Assembly (NCBI RefSeq): GCF_028416635.1
Contig: NZ_CP114013.1
Coordinates: 2,294,001 to 2,358,000 of the forward strand
From: Baekduia alba
GTDB lineage: Bacteria > Actinomycetota > Thermoleophilia > Solirubrobacterales > Solirubrobacteraceae
DNA length: 64,000 nucleotides
Reading direction: 5' to 3'
Shown here: positions 15,496 to 23,840 of the stretch, piece after piece
Layout of the letters: each line of letters opens with the position of its first letter
Position numbering within the stretch: position 1 is the first letter of the stretch
Notes under the pieces: model-generated
The model's input: the letters and a program-made list of their open reading frames with translations, nothing else
Told to the model about the DNA's origin: nothing
Database searches by the model: none
Made by a program: the position numbers and the translations under genes

Positions 15496-15876
15496 TCACG
15501 CCGCCCGCGTCGCCTCCAACCCCGGAGCCGCCGACGTGAACGCGTCCCCCCGCGGGAAGCGCCGCACGCCGTAGTGGCGGCACGCCGCCGCCACGTGCTC
15601 CACCAGCGGCGCGGGGCTGGTCACCGTCACCGAGCACGACCGGACGACCTCGGCGGTCACGCCCAGCACCATCCCGCCCACCGACGGTCGTGCTCCGCGG
15701 GCCGGGGCCAGCGTTCGTCGATGACCGCCGCCGTCCTCGCTCAGGCGCACGACCATCCACGCCGGTCGGTTGGTCTCCGCGTCGAAGAGCATGTCCTCGA
15801 CCCGGCCGACCAGCAATCCCGAGCGATCTCGCAGTGTCCCGTCGCGCAGCGCGGGGACCATCCCGACGGTCTCCAT
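15496..15876 (-). CDS. PRC-barrel-like small protein
   Basis: 126 residues. The N-terminal half has the PRC-barrel pattern: a hydrophobic opening, LVGRVEDMLFDAETNRPAWMVVRL, then a second strand pair. The C-terminal 40 residues (EHVAAACRHYGVRRFPRGDAF) are a separate tail. PRC-barrel proteins of this size are common stand-alone actinobacterial proteins with RNA-related or photoreaction-centre-like folds, and their role is mostly unknown. There is no signal or membrane segment. It is transcribed alone towards the tRNA-Glu terminator. Confidence 0.65.
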   Translation of the reverse strand: METVGMVPALRDGTLRDRSGLLVGRVEDMLFDAETNRPAWMVVRLSEDGGGHRRTLAPARGARPSVGGMVLGVTAEVVRSCSVTVTSPAPLVEHVAAACRHYGVRRFPRGDAFTSAAPGLEATRAA

Positions 15877-15938
15877 GGCATTTGCGGAGTTCGCTTCAGG
15901 CTGCGTTCATCCTCCGTGGCTACCGTCCAGGTCGACGT

Positions 15939-16805
15939 ATGTCCTTCCGCCGACCCGGACCTCCGCTCGCGCTCGCCGTGATCACCGCGACGCTGCTCGC
16001 CCTCACCGGCGTGCTCGCCAAGCTCGTGCCGATCACGCAGCAGGGCGACGCGCACACGCTGCAGGGCTTCGTCGGGCTCAACGCGCCGCGGCTCACGCCC
16101 GCGCTGGACCGGATCGCGCACCTCGCCGATCCGGCGCCGTACGCGCTGTGGGCGCTCGTGCTGGCGCTCGTCGCCCTCCTCCGGGGACGCTGGCGCGTCG
16201 CGCTCGGCATCCCGCTCGTCTTCTTCCTCACCGGCTACACCACCGAGTCGCTCAAGCACCTGCTGGCGGGGCCGCGGATCGAGGAGTGGCTCGGCCATGC
16301 GCAGATCGGCGCGGCGTCGTGGCCGTCGGGCCACTCGACGGCCGCGATGACGATGGCGCTCTGCGCGGTCCTCGCCGCGCCGCCACGCCTGCGGCCGACC
16401 GTCGCCGCGATCGGCGGCGCCTTCGCGCTGGCCGTCGCCTACGCGATCCTCACGCTCGGCTGGCACTTCCCGTCCGACGTGTTCGGCGGCTACCTCGTCG
16501 CGATGACCTACGTGATGCTCTTCGTCGCGCTCGTCGCCTGGACCGAGCAGCGCTGGCCCAGCCGCCGCGGGGTGGAGCAGACCGCCCGCCCCGTCGACGT
16601 GCTCCCGGCCTTCGGCGTCGCGATGCTCGCCGCCGGCGCGGCGGGCGGCCTGGCGCTCGCGCGACCGCAGCAGCTCGTCGGCTACGCGGCGGAGCACACG
16701 ACGTTCGTCGTCGGCGCGCTCGGGATCGCGGTGCTCGCCGTGCTCCTGGCGGGCGTCATGGCGCTCGGCTTCCGCAGCAGCAGCGGCACCGCCCGCCCCG
16801 GCTAG
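15939..16805 (+). CDS. PAP2-family membrane phosphatase
   Basis: 288 residues with about eight hydrophobic helices. The three phosphatase signatures are visible: K..LAGPR (variant of KxxxxxxRP), WPSGHSTAA (PSGH) and GWHFPSDVFGG, where His acts as nucleophile in the family. Likely substrates are undecaprenyl diphosphate or phosphatidate at the outer face of the membrane. The stop overlaps the convergent adenosyltransferase gene by four bases. Confidence 0.85.
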   Translation: MSFRRPGPPLALAVITATLLALTGVLAKLVPITQQGDAHTLQGFVGLNAPRLTPALDRIAHLADPAPYALWALVLALVALLRGRWRVALGIPLVFFLTGYTTESLKHLLAGPRIEEWLGHAQIGAASWPSGHSTAAMTMALCAVLAAPPRLRPTVAAIGGAFALAVAYAILTLGWHFPSDVFGGYLVAMTYVMLFVALVAWTEQRWPSRRGVEQTARPVDVLPAFGVAMLAAGAAGGLALARPQQLVGYAAEHTTFVVGALGIAVLAVLLAGVMALGFRSSSGTARPG

Positions 16806-17356
16806 CTCTTCGTCGCCCCCGGCTCCCACAGCGGCTCGTCGCCGCCGTTGGCCGCCCGGCTGAGGATGAACAGCAGGTCCGACAGCCGGTTCAGGTACCG
16901 CACGACCTCGGGGTTGCCGTCCTCGACCAGGATCGCGCGCCGCTCCGCGCGCCGGCACACCGTGCGGCACACGTGCAGGTGCGCCGCGGCGGGCGTCCCG
17001 CCCGGCAGGACGAACGACTTCAGCGGCTTCAGGCCGGCGTTGACCTCGTCGCAGGCGCCCTCGAGCCACTCGGTGTAGGCGCCGTCGACCCGGAGCCGCT
17101 CGCGGTCGCCGCCGTGCGGGACGGCGAGGTCGGCGCCGACGTCGAAGAGGTCGTTCTGCACGCGCTTCAGCCACGCCGCCTGCTGGTCGGGGAGGTCCGG
17201 CAGCGTGAGCGTGACGCCGAGCTGGGCGTTGAGCTCGTCGACCGCGCCGTAGGCCTCGATGCGCACGTGCGTCTTGGGCACGCGGCTCATGTCGCCGAGG
17301 TGCGTCTCCCCGCCGTCGCCGAGCTTCGTGTAGATCCGGGTGAGGTTGACGGTCAT
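16802..17356 (-). CDS. Cob(I)alamin adenosyltransferase, PduO type
   Basis: 184 residues, the usual family length. The ATP-binding N-terminus TRIYTKLGDGGETHLGD, the segment EAYGAVDELNA and the C-terminal CRRAERR...YLNRLSDLLF are diagnostic. It transfers the adenosyl group of ATP to cob(I)alamin, making coenzyme B12. It is transcribed divergently from the cobalamin-riboswitch operon at 17431, which fits one vitamin-uptake-and-activation locus. Confidence 0.95.
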   Translation of the reverse strand: MTVNLTRIYTKLGDGGETHLGDMSRVPKTHVRIEAYGAVDELNAQLGVTLTLPDLPDQQAAWLKRVQNDLFDVGADLAVPHGGDRERLRVDGAYTEWLEGACDEVNAGLKPLKSFVLPGGTPAAAHLHVCRTVCRRAERRAILVEDGNPEVVRYLNRLSDLLFILSRAANGGDEPLWEPGATKS

Positions 17357-17430
17357 CGTGGGCGGGAGGCTACCGATGGCGGGACCGCGCCCGTCGGGCC
17401 CGGAGCGGTACGATCAGCCCTGAATTTCAA

Positions 17431-17580
17431 GGGTCGGTGGTGTAGGGAAGCCGGTGCGAGACCGGCGCGGACCCGCCACTGTGACCGGGCGAGTGCCTCG
17501 CGCAGAGGCCACTGGGACGACCGTCCTGGGAAGGCGCGACGAGGAGAGGCCCGGGAGCCAGGAGACCTGCCTCCGACCGT
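17431..17580 (+). ncRNA. Cobalamin riboswitch
   Basis: The leader contains the consensus elements in order: GGTCGGTGGT, GGGAAGCCGGTG, the CCCGCCACTGTGACCGGG block, a variable arm, then the B12 box GAGCCAGGAGACCTGCC (17554-17570) and CCGACCG closing the first helix. A -10-like TACGAT at 17409-17414 would start the transcript just before it. About 40 nt separate the aptamer from the ATG at 17620, including the probable ribosome binding site AAGGGGTGG. High cobalamin is expected to switch the operon off. Confidence 0.92.
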
Positions 17581-17619
17581 CAAGGACTCGACGCCCTCGC
17601 GGCAAGGGGTGGTTCCCAC

Positions 17620-18789
17620 ATGACCTACAAGTACCTCGGCCTCCTGACAGGAGGCCTGATGCTCGTCTCCGGCGCGCTCGCCGGACCCGCGATGGCGGCG
17701 AAGGTGTCCGTCGAGATCGAGGGCAAGACGCTGATCAAGGCGCCGACCGTCGTCGACACCGCCGCCTCGGTCAGCAAGCCCGGCGGCGCGGCGTGCACGG
17801 GCGCGGTCGCGTCCACGGCGCTGGAGACGGCCGTGGCCGGCGACTGGGACGGGCCGGCGTTCGGCGTCACGCGCATCCAGGCCGAGGAGCACCCGTTCGG
17901 CAGCGGCCAGTCGTCCTGGTCGTTGTACGTCAACGGCTCCTTCAGCAACGAGGGCCCCTGCGACCGCACGGTCGCCGACGGCGACAAGGTCCTGTTCTAC
18001 TGGAGCAACGCCTACGCCAGCGAGGGCTTCGACGAGCCGGTCGTGCTCGACGCGCCGACCACCGCGGTCCCCGGCCGCGCCTTCACGGTCACCGCCAAGG
18101 ACCTGACGACGGACTTCTTGACCTACCCGTCGCCGCCCAGCGTGCAGACGCCCGCCGCCGGCGCCACCGTCAGCGGCGGCACCGCGCCCGTGACGATCGG
18201 CGCCGACGGCACCGCCGCGGTCACCGTCGCCGGCGGCCCCTACACCTTGGTCGTCAGCCACGGCAACCGCGCCCCGGCGCGCGTCGCCGGCTGCGCGACC
18301 ACCGGCAAGGACGGGTTCTGCGGGACGACCGTGGACGCGGGTCCGCAGCCCAACCCGACGGGTCCGTGCACGACCAACGGCCACGACGGGTTCTGCGGCA
18401 CGCCCGACAAGGTCGCCGCCAACGCGCGGCTCACCGGCATCGCCGAGGGCAAGAAGTACGCCAAGGGCAAGGGCCCGCGTCAGCTCACCGGCGCGGTGTC
18501 CGCCGACGGCTCCGGCATCGCCGACATCCGCCTGCGGCTGACCCGCACCGACGGCCGCAAGTGCTCTACCTACGACGGCAAGACCGAGAAGTTCAAGGCC
18601 ATCAAGAAGTGCGGAGCCACGCACGGCGTCTGGTTCTCGGTCGGCACCGACCCGCTCTGGAGCTACCTGCTGCCGTCCAAGCTCGGCCGCGGCCGCTACG
18701 TCCTGGACGTCGCGGTCGCCGACAAGGCCGGCAACAAGACGGCCCAGCTGGCCCGCGGGACGTCGCGCGTGGTGTTCACCGTTGCCTAG
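17620..18789 (+). CDS. Secreted DUF4430 (transcobalamin beta-domain-like) protein with doubled DGFCGT motif
   Basis: 389 residues; Sec signal peptide to about residue 27 (GPAMAA). Residues 28-145 are a DUF4430-type domain with WSLYVNGSFSNEGPCDRTVADGDKVLFYW; this fold matches the C-terminal beta domain of intrinsic factor and transcobalamin. Next comes a Thr/Ala-rich beta segment, then two near-identical motifs CATTGKDGFCGT (225-236) and CTTNGHDGFCGT (250-261), then a C-terminal Ig-like domain (about 265-389). It is the first gene under the cobalamin riboswitch. It probably captures cobalamin at the cell surface (inference). The stop overlaps the next start. Confidence 0.8.
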   Translation: MTYKYLGLLTGGLMLVSGALAGPAMAAKVSVEIEGKTLIKAPTVVDTAASVSKPGGAACTGAVASTALETAVAGDWDGPAFGVTRIQAEEHPFGSGQSSWSLYVNGSFSNEGPCDRTVADGDKVLFYWSNAYASEGFDEPVVLDAPTTAVPGRAFTVTAKDLTTDFLTYPSPPSVQTPAAGATVSGGTAPVTIGADGTAAVTVAGGPYTLVVSHGNRAPARVAGCATTGKDGFCGTTVDAGPQPNPTGPCTTNGHDGFCGTPDKVAANARLTGIAEGKKYAKGKGPRQLTGAVSADGSGIADIRLRLTRTDGRKCSTYDGKTEKFKAIKKCGATHGVWFSVGTDPLWSYLLPSKLGRGRYVLDVAVADKAGNKTAQLARGTSRVVFTVA

Positions 18790-19741
18790 CCGGTCCCGTG
18801 CCCGGGCCCTCGCGGCCGTCGTCTGCGCCCTCGCGGCGTGGGCGACGGCCGGCTGCGGCCTGGGCGCGGGACCCAAGGCGGCGAACACGCAGCTGTTGGT
18901 GTCCAAGGACTTCGGCTCCCAGCCGATCGTCGACACCGACCAACCCAAGGTCGGCGGTTCGGACACCGTGATGCGGCTGCTGCAGCGCAACGCTCCTAAG
19001 GTGGCGACGCGCTACGGCGGCGGCTTCGTGCAGTCGATCGACAGCGTCAGCGGCGGGCAGCGCAGCGGCAGCCCGGTCGACTGGTTCTTCTACGTCAACG
19101 GCATCCAGGCCGACAAGGGCGCCACCGCGGTGCGCGTCCACGGGGGCGACCGCGTGTGGTGGGACTGGCACGACTGGGGCGTCACCGCTGACGTCCCGGC
19201 GGTCGTCGGCTCGTTCCCCGAGCCGTTCCTGCACGGCATCGACGGGCGCCGGCTGCCGACGCGCGTCGAGTGCTCGGAGCCCAAGAGCGCGGCGTGCACG
19301 TCGGTCGCCGGCACGCTGGAGGACCTGGGTCTGCCGGCGGCGCGCGGCGGCGTCGGGAACTCCTTCGTGGTCAACACGCTGCGGATCGTGGTCGGGCCGT
19401 GGAAGGCCGTGAGCGGCGACTCGACCGTCAAGCTGCTGGGCCGCGGGCCGGCGACGTCCGGCGTCTTCGCCAAGCCGGCCGCCGACGGCAGGTCCATCGC
19501 CCTGCTCGACGCGCAGGGCAAGGTCACCCGCACGCTGGGCGCCGGCACCGGCCTGATCGCCGCGACCGAGGTCAAGGACGCCAAGGACGAGGTGAGCGAT
19601 CCGGTCTGGATCGTGACCGGGACCGACGACGCGGGCGTCAAGGCCGCGGCCGACGCCCTCGACGAGGGCGCGCTGGCCGGGCACTTCGCGGTGGCGATCC
19701 AGGACGGCAAGCCGATCGGCCTTCCGGATCGGAGCGGCTGA
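18782..19741 (+). CDS. DUF4430 lipoprotein, probable cobalamin-binding
   Basis: 319 residues from a TTG overlapping the preceding stop; no other start fits before the signal sequence. The lipobox is ATAGC (Cys25). The mature part has a DUF4430/SLBB-like beta domain (VDWFFYVNGIQADKGATAVRVHGGDRVWWDWHDW) followed by a longer alpha/beta region with no clear relative. As a membrane-tethered second copy of the carrier beta domain, it is well placed to hand ligand to the ECF S component. Cobalamin as ligand is inferred from the riboswitch. Confidence 0.75.
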   Translation: MPSRSRARALAAVVCALAAWATAGCGLGAGPKAANTQLLVSKDFGSQPIVDTDQPKVGGSDTVMRLLQRNAPKVATRYGGGFVQSIDSVSGGQRSGSPVDWFFYVNGIQADKGATAVRVHGGDRVWWDWHDWGVTADVPAVVGSFPEPFLHGIDGRRLPTRVECSEPKSAACTSVAGTLEDLGLPAARGGVGNSFVVNTLRIVVGPWKAVSGDSTVKLLGRGPATSGVFAKPAADGRSIALLDAQGKVTRTLGAGTGLIAATEVKDAKDEVSDPVWIVTGTDDAGVKAAADALDEGALAGHFAVAIQDGKPIGLPDRSG

Positions 19742-20616
19742 TGCGCTACGTCCGCCGCGCCAGCCCGCTGCACGCGGCACGCGCCGCGGCGGGCGGCGCC
19801 TGGTGCGCGGCGGTCGCGGCGGCCGCGCTGGCGGCGCAGTCGCCGGTGGTGCTCGTGGGCCTCGCGGCGATCGTCCTGGTGGCGGCGCTCGGCGCCGGCG
19901 TCGTGCGCGAGGTCGCGCGCGTCGCGGCCTGGATGCTGCCGTGGGCGCTGGCCATCGCGATCGTGAACATGCTCGTCGTGCGCCAGGGCTTCACGATCCT
20001 CGCGCGCCTGGGGGAGATCCCGCCGTTCGGGCAGGTCGACCTGACGCTCGAGGCGTTGGTGTACGGGTTGCTCTTCGGCCTGCGGCTGCTCGTCGTCGCG
20101 ACCGCGTTCTCGCTCTTCTCGGTGGCGGTCGACCCCGACGACCTGCTCCGCCTGATGCGCCGCGCGTCGGTGCGCTCGGCGCTGGCGGCCACGCTGGCGA
20201 CGCGCCTCGTCCCGGTCCTCGCCGCGGACGCGCGCCGCGTCGAGGAGGCGCGGCGCTGCCGGGCCGATGGCGGCGGCGACGGCGCGGGCGCCCGGGTCGC
20301 GGTGCTGCGCGCCGTGGCCGGCAACGCGCTGGACCGCGCGCTCGACGTCGCCGCCACGCTCGAGGTCCGCGGCTACGGCAGCGCCCGCCGCGGCAAGCGG
20401 TCCGGACGCCCGTGGTCGCGCCACGACCAGGCGTTCCTGACCTCGGCGGTCGTCGTGCTCGCGCTGACGATCGCGGCGCGCGTCGTGCCGTGGGCGTCGT
20501 TCGACACCTACCCGGAGCTGTCGAGCGACGGGGCGGGCGAGGCGCTGGCGTTGTTGGTGGCCTACGCGGTCGCGGCGCTGCTGCCGTTCGCCGATCGTCG
20601 GGGGATCGCGCCGTGA
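19741..20616 (+). CDS. ecfT: ECF transporter transmembrane T component
   Basis: 291 residues with about five to six membrane segments. The cytoplasmic coupling region shows the two charged EcfT motifs ARRVEEARRCRADG and LEVRGYGSAR that dock into the ATPases. TGATG joins it to the lipoprotein gene (1-bp overlap). It couples ATP hydrolysis by the fused ATPase to toppling of the S component. Confidence 0.88.
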   Translation: MRYVRRASPLHAARAAAGGAWCAAVAAAALAAQSPVVLVGLAAIVLVAALGAGVVREVARVAAWMLPWALAIAIVNMLVVRQGFTILARLGEIPPFGQVDLTLEALVYGLLFGLRLLVVATAFSLFSVAVDPDDLLRLMRRASVRSALAATLATRLVPVLAADARRVEEARRCRADGGGDGAGARVAVLRAVAGNALDRALDVAATLEVRGYGSARRGKRSGRPWSRHDQAFLTSAVVVLALTIAARVVPWASFDTYPELSSDGAGEALALLVAYAVAALLPFADRRGIAP

Positions 20617-22217
20617 CGCTGCTCGAGCTCGACCACGTCACCTACACCTACGCCGGCGCCTCGACGCCGTCGCTGCGCGACGTGTCGCTGCGCGTCGAGG
20701 AGGGCGAGATGGTGGTGTTGGCCGGGCGCTCGGCCGGCGGCAAGTCCACCCTGTTGCGCGCGGCGTCCGGCCTGGTCCCGCACTTCCACGGCGGTGCGTT
20801 CGGCGGCGTGGTGCGCGTCGGCGGGCTCGACACGCGCGAGCACGGGCCGGCGGACCTCTCGCGCGTCGCGGGCTCGCTGTTCCAGGACCCCGAGTCGCAG
20901 GTCGTGCTGACCACGGTGCGCGCCGAGCTGGCGTTCCCGCTGGAGAACCGCGGGCACGGCCCGGCCGCGGTGGCGCGCGGGGTGGAGGAGGCCGCGCTCG
21001 CGCTGGGCATCGCGCACCTGCTGGACCGCGCGACGACCGAGCTCAGCGGCGGCGAGCTGCAGCGCGTCGCGCTCGGCGCGGCGCTCGCGGGTCGACCCAG
21101 GTTGGTGTTGTTGGACGAGCCGACGTCGCAGCTCGACCCGGTCGCCGGCGACGAGCTGATCTGGCTGCTGCGGCGCCTGAACGAGGAGTGGGGGACGACG
21201 ATCATCGTCGCCGAGCACCGCCTCGAGCGCTGCCTGCCCGCGGCCGACCGCGTGGTCGTCATGGCCGACGGCGCGATCGCCTGCGACGCCCCGCCGCGCG
21301 AGTTCCTGGCCTGGGCCGGCGGCGCGGCCCCCGAGCTGCAGACGCCGGCCGCGCGCATGTTCGGCCTGGCCGGGCTGACGCCGCCGCCGTCGGGCGTCAA
21401 GGAGGCGCGCGCGCAGCTGCGCGCCCGCGGGATCGCGCTGCAGGAGGGCGACGGCGTGCCCGTCGCCGCCGACGACCTCTCGGCCCCGCGCCGCCCCGCG
21501 CGGCGCGACCGGCGCGCCGCCGCGCTGAGCTTCGACGGCGTCTGGCACGAGCGCCGCGGCGGCGCGACCGTCCTGCGCGGCGTCGACCTCGCGATCGCGC
21601 CCGGCGAGCGCGTCGCGCTCATGGGCCGCAACGGCGCCGGCAAGTCGACGCTGCTGCGCCACGCCGCCGGGCTGATGCAGCCGACGCGCGGCAAGGTCCG
21701 CACCGGCGGCCGCGTCGCGCTGCTGCTCCAGGACCCCAACGACTACTTCCTGCACGAGCGCGTCGGCGACGAGGCCTCGATCGCGGCGCTGACCGCCGTC
21801 GGCCTGGAGCACGTCACGCACCGCCACCCGCGCGACCTCAGCGGCGGCCAGCGCCAGCGGCTCGCGCTCGCGATCGTCCTCGACGCACCCGACCCCGCGG
21901 CCGTCATCGGCCTCGACGAGCCCACGCGCGGCATGGACCGCGCCGCGAAGGCCGCGCTGACCGAGCAGCTCGCCGCGTTCGCGGCCGGCGGCGCGGCGAT
22001 CGTCGTCGCGACGCACGACCCGGAGTTCGCGGCCGAGGTCGCCGACCGCGTCGTCCTGCTCGCCGACGGCCGGCCGATCGCCGACGGGCCCGCCGCCGCG
22101 GTGCTGGCCGGCGGCTGGTACTTCGCGACCGAGACCGCGCGCGTCACCGGCGGCCGCGCGCTGCTGGCCGCAGAGGGCGCGGAGCTGCTGCGCACGGGGG
22201 AGCCGGTGCGCGCATGA
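20613..22217 (+). CDS. Fused ECF transporter ATPase (A-A')
   Basis: 534 residues from a GTG coupled as GTGA. There are two ABC ATPase domains. The first (about 1-240) has Walker A GRSAGGKSTLL, signature LSGGELQRVALG and Walker B LVLLDEPTSQLD. The second (about 310-520) has GRNGAGKSTLL, LSGGQRQRLALA and VIGLDEPTRGMD. Both sites look competent. In many species EcfA and EcfA' are separate genes; here they are one polypeptide. It energises the T/S pair of this operon. Confidence 0.92.
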   Translation: MTLLELDHVTYTYAGASTPSLRDVSLRVEEGEMVVLAGRSAGGKSTLLRAASGLVPHFHGGAFGGVVRVGGLDTREHGPADLSRVAGSLFQDPESQVVLTTVRAELAFPLENRGHGPAAVARGVEEAALALGIAHLLDRATTELSGGELQRVALGAALAGRPRLVLLDEPTSQLDPVAGDELIWLLRRLNEEWGTTIIVAEHRLERCLPAADRVVVMADGAIACDAPPREFLAWAGGAAPELQTPAARMFGLAGLTPPPSGVKEARAQLRARGIALQEGDGVPVAADDLSAPRRPARRDRRAAALSFDGVWHERRGGATVLRGVDLAIAPGERVALMGRNGAGKSTLLRHAAGLMQPTRGKVRTGGRVALLLQDPNDYFLHERVGDEASIAALTAVGLEHVTHRHPRDLSGGQRQRLALAIVLDAPDPAAVIGLDEPTRGMDRAAKAALTEQLAAFAAGGAAIVVATHDPEFAAEVADRVVLLADGRPIADGPAAAVLAGGWYFATETARVTGGRALLAAEGAELLRTGEPVRA

Positions 22218-22279
22218 TGGCCGTCATGCCGGCCGCGACGCCGCTGCTGCGCTCCCACCGTGCGGGGTCGCCGTCATGA
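22214..22279 (+). CDS. 21-residue bridging micro-ORF
   Basis: ATGATG overlaps the ATPase stop (22214-22217), and the TGA at 22277-22279 overlaps the ATG of the S component. The peptide begins MMAVMPAATP and has no motif. It fills a 58-bp gap with an unbroken stop-start chain, so it may exist only to carry ribosomes to the S gene. Chance is possible because stop codons are rare in this DNA. Confidence 0.3.
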   Translation: MMAVMPAATPLLRSHRAGSPS

Positions 22280-22935
22280 CGTGGCAGCTGACGACGTTCT
22301 CGCTGCTGGCGCTCGCCCTCGGGCTCGGCTTCGCCTGGTACGAGCGGACGCATCCGTCGAGCAAGGTGTTGGCCATGGTCGCGACGCTCGCCGCGCTGGC
22401 CGCGCTGGGCAGGATCGCGTTCGCGCCGCTGCCCAACGTCAAGCCGACGACCGACATCGTGTTCCTGACCGGCTACGTCCTGGGCGGCGCGCCGGGCTTC
22501 GCGGTCGGCGCGCTCGCCGCGTTGTCCTCCAACCTGGTCTTCGGCCAGGGGCCGTGGACGCCGTGGCAGATGGCCGCCTGGGGCCTGGTCGGGATCATCG
22601 GCGCCGCCTGGGCGCCCGTCACGCGCGGCCGGCTGCCGCGGATCCCGACGGTCGCGCTGCTCGCGCTCTGCGGGCTGCTGTACGGCGCGCTGACCAACCT
22701 GTCCACCTTGACCGCGGCCGGCGGCACGCCGTCGCTGGGGCAGTGGGCCGCCGTCGAGGCGGCCGGCCTGCCGTTCGACATCGCCCACGCGGTCGGCAAC
22801 GTCGCGTTCTTCCTCGCCTTCGGGCCGGCGTTCGTCCGCGTGCTCCAGCGCTACCGCGCGCGCCTGGAGGTCCGGTGGATCGCCGCGTCCACCGCGCCCG
22901 CCGTACCCGCGACCGAGGGTCCACCGATCTCATGA
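22276..22935 (+). CDS. ECF transporter substrate-binding S component (probable cobalamin)
   Basis: 219 residues with six predicted membrane helices. The segment PNVKPTTDIVFLTGYVLGG, followed by SSNLVFGQGPWTPWQMAAWG, is the pattern of ECF S components of the riboflavin/CbrT-like group. The ligand is inferred to be cobalamin from the riboswitch and the carrier-like neighbours. It ends with ATGA overlap into the barrel protein gene. Confidence 0.85.
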   Translation: MTWQLTTFSLLALALGLGFAWYERTHPSSKVLAMVATLAALAALGRIAFAPLPNVKPTTDIVFLTGYVLGGAPGFAVGALAALSSNLVFGQGPWTPWQMAAWGLVGIIGAAWAPVTRGRLPRIPTVALLALCGLLYGALTNLSTLTAAGGTPSLGQWAAVEAAGLPFDIAHAVGNVAFFLAFGPAFVRVLQRYRARLEVRWIAASTAPAVPATEGPPIS

Positions 22936-23822
22936 CCAAGACCATCATCCTGCTCGCCGCGCTGCTCGCGCTGGCTCTCGCGGCGCCCGCCGCGCACGCG
23001 TCCGACGCCTCCTCCGCCCGCAGCGGCGCGGCGTGGCTGTCGACCAACGTCAAGCCCGGCGCCGACGGCATGGCCGCCGACGCGCTCGTCGCGCTGCGCG
23101 CCGCCGGGCGCCTGCCGTCCGGCCAGGCGGCGCGCCGGGCCCGTGCGCTGCGCGCCGGCGCCGCCCGCTACGCGAACTCCGCGGGCGCGACCGGCAAGAC
23201 GATCCTCGCGCTCGTCGCCGCGCGCTCCGGCAGCGCCCGCTGCGCCGGCAGGGTCGACCTGCTGCGCCGCCTCAACGGCTACGGCCGCGCCGGCCGCTAC
23301 GGCTCGACGATCTTCGACCAGACGCTCGGGATGCTCGCCGCCCGTGCGCTGCATGCCGGCCCGTCGTCGCGCGCCGCCACCGTGCTGCTCGGCGCCCGCG
23401 GTCACGGCGGCTGGAACTTCAACCTGACGCGCCTCGGCGGCCGGCCGGACGACGTGACGAGCACCGCGATGGCGATCCTCGCCGCGCGCGCCGCCGGCGT
23501 CTCGCCGGCCAACGGCACGCTGCGCGCGGGCCTGCGCTGGATGCGCGCCCAGCGGACCGCGGCCGGCGGCTTCGCCCTGGGCCGCCGCGATCGCAACGAG
23601 GCCAACTCGACCGCGCTGGCGATCGAGGCGACCCGCGCGATGGGCAGCCGCGACACCCGCGCCAGCGCCGCGCTGCGGTCGCTGCAGCGCGCCGGCGGCG
23701 CCTTCCAGTTCACGCGCACCGACGCGGGCAGCCGCATCCTGGCGACCAACGACGCGGTCGTCGCGCTCGCCGGCCGCCGGCTGCCGGTGACGACGCTGAG
23801 CCGGACGCCGGCCGGCTGCTGA
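22932..23822 (+). CDS. Secreted alpha/alpha-barrel protein (prenyltransferase/intrinsic-factor-like)
   Basis: 296 residues with a signal peptide (AAPAAHA, cleavage near 23). The mature part has repeated helix pairs with the prenyltransferase/squalene-cyclase spacing: GADGMAADALVALRAAG, TIFDQTLGMLAARAL, HGGWNFNL, DDVTSTAMAILAARAAG, GGFALGRRDRNEANSTALAIEATRA. This is the same toroid as the alpha domain of transcobalamin and intrinsic factor. It is the last gene of the riboswitch operon. With the DUF4430 proteins it would complete a two-part cobalamin clamp (inference). Confidence 0.75.
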   Translation: MTKTIILLAALLALALAAPAAHASDASSARSGAAWLSTNVKPGADGMAADALVALRAAGRLPSGQAARRARALRAGAARYANSAGATGKTILALVAARSGSARCAGRVDLLRRLNGYGRAGRYGSTIFDQTLGMLAARALHAGPSSRAATVLLGARGHGGWNFNLTRLGGRPDDVTSTAMAILAARAAGVSPANGTLRAGLRWMRAQRTAAGGFALGRRDRNEANSTALAIEATRAMGSRDTRASAALRSLQRAGGAFQFTRTDAGSRILATNDAVVALAGRRLPVTTLSRTPAGC

Positions 23823-23840
23823 GGCCCGCGCCGCACGGCG

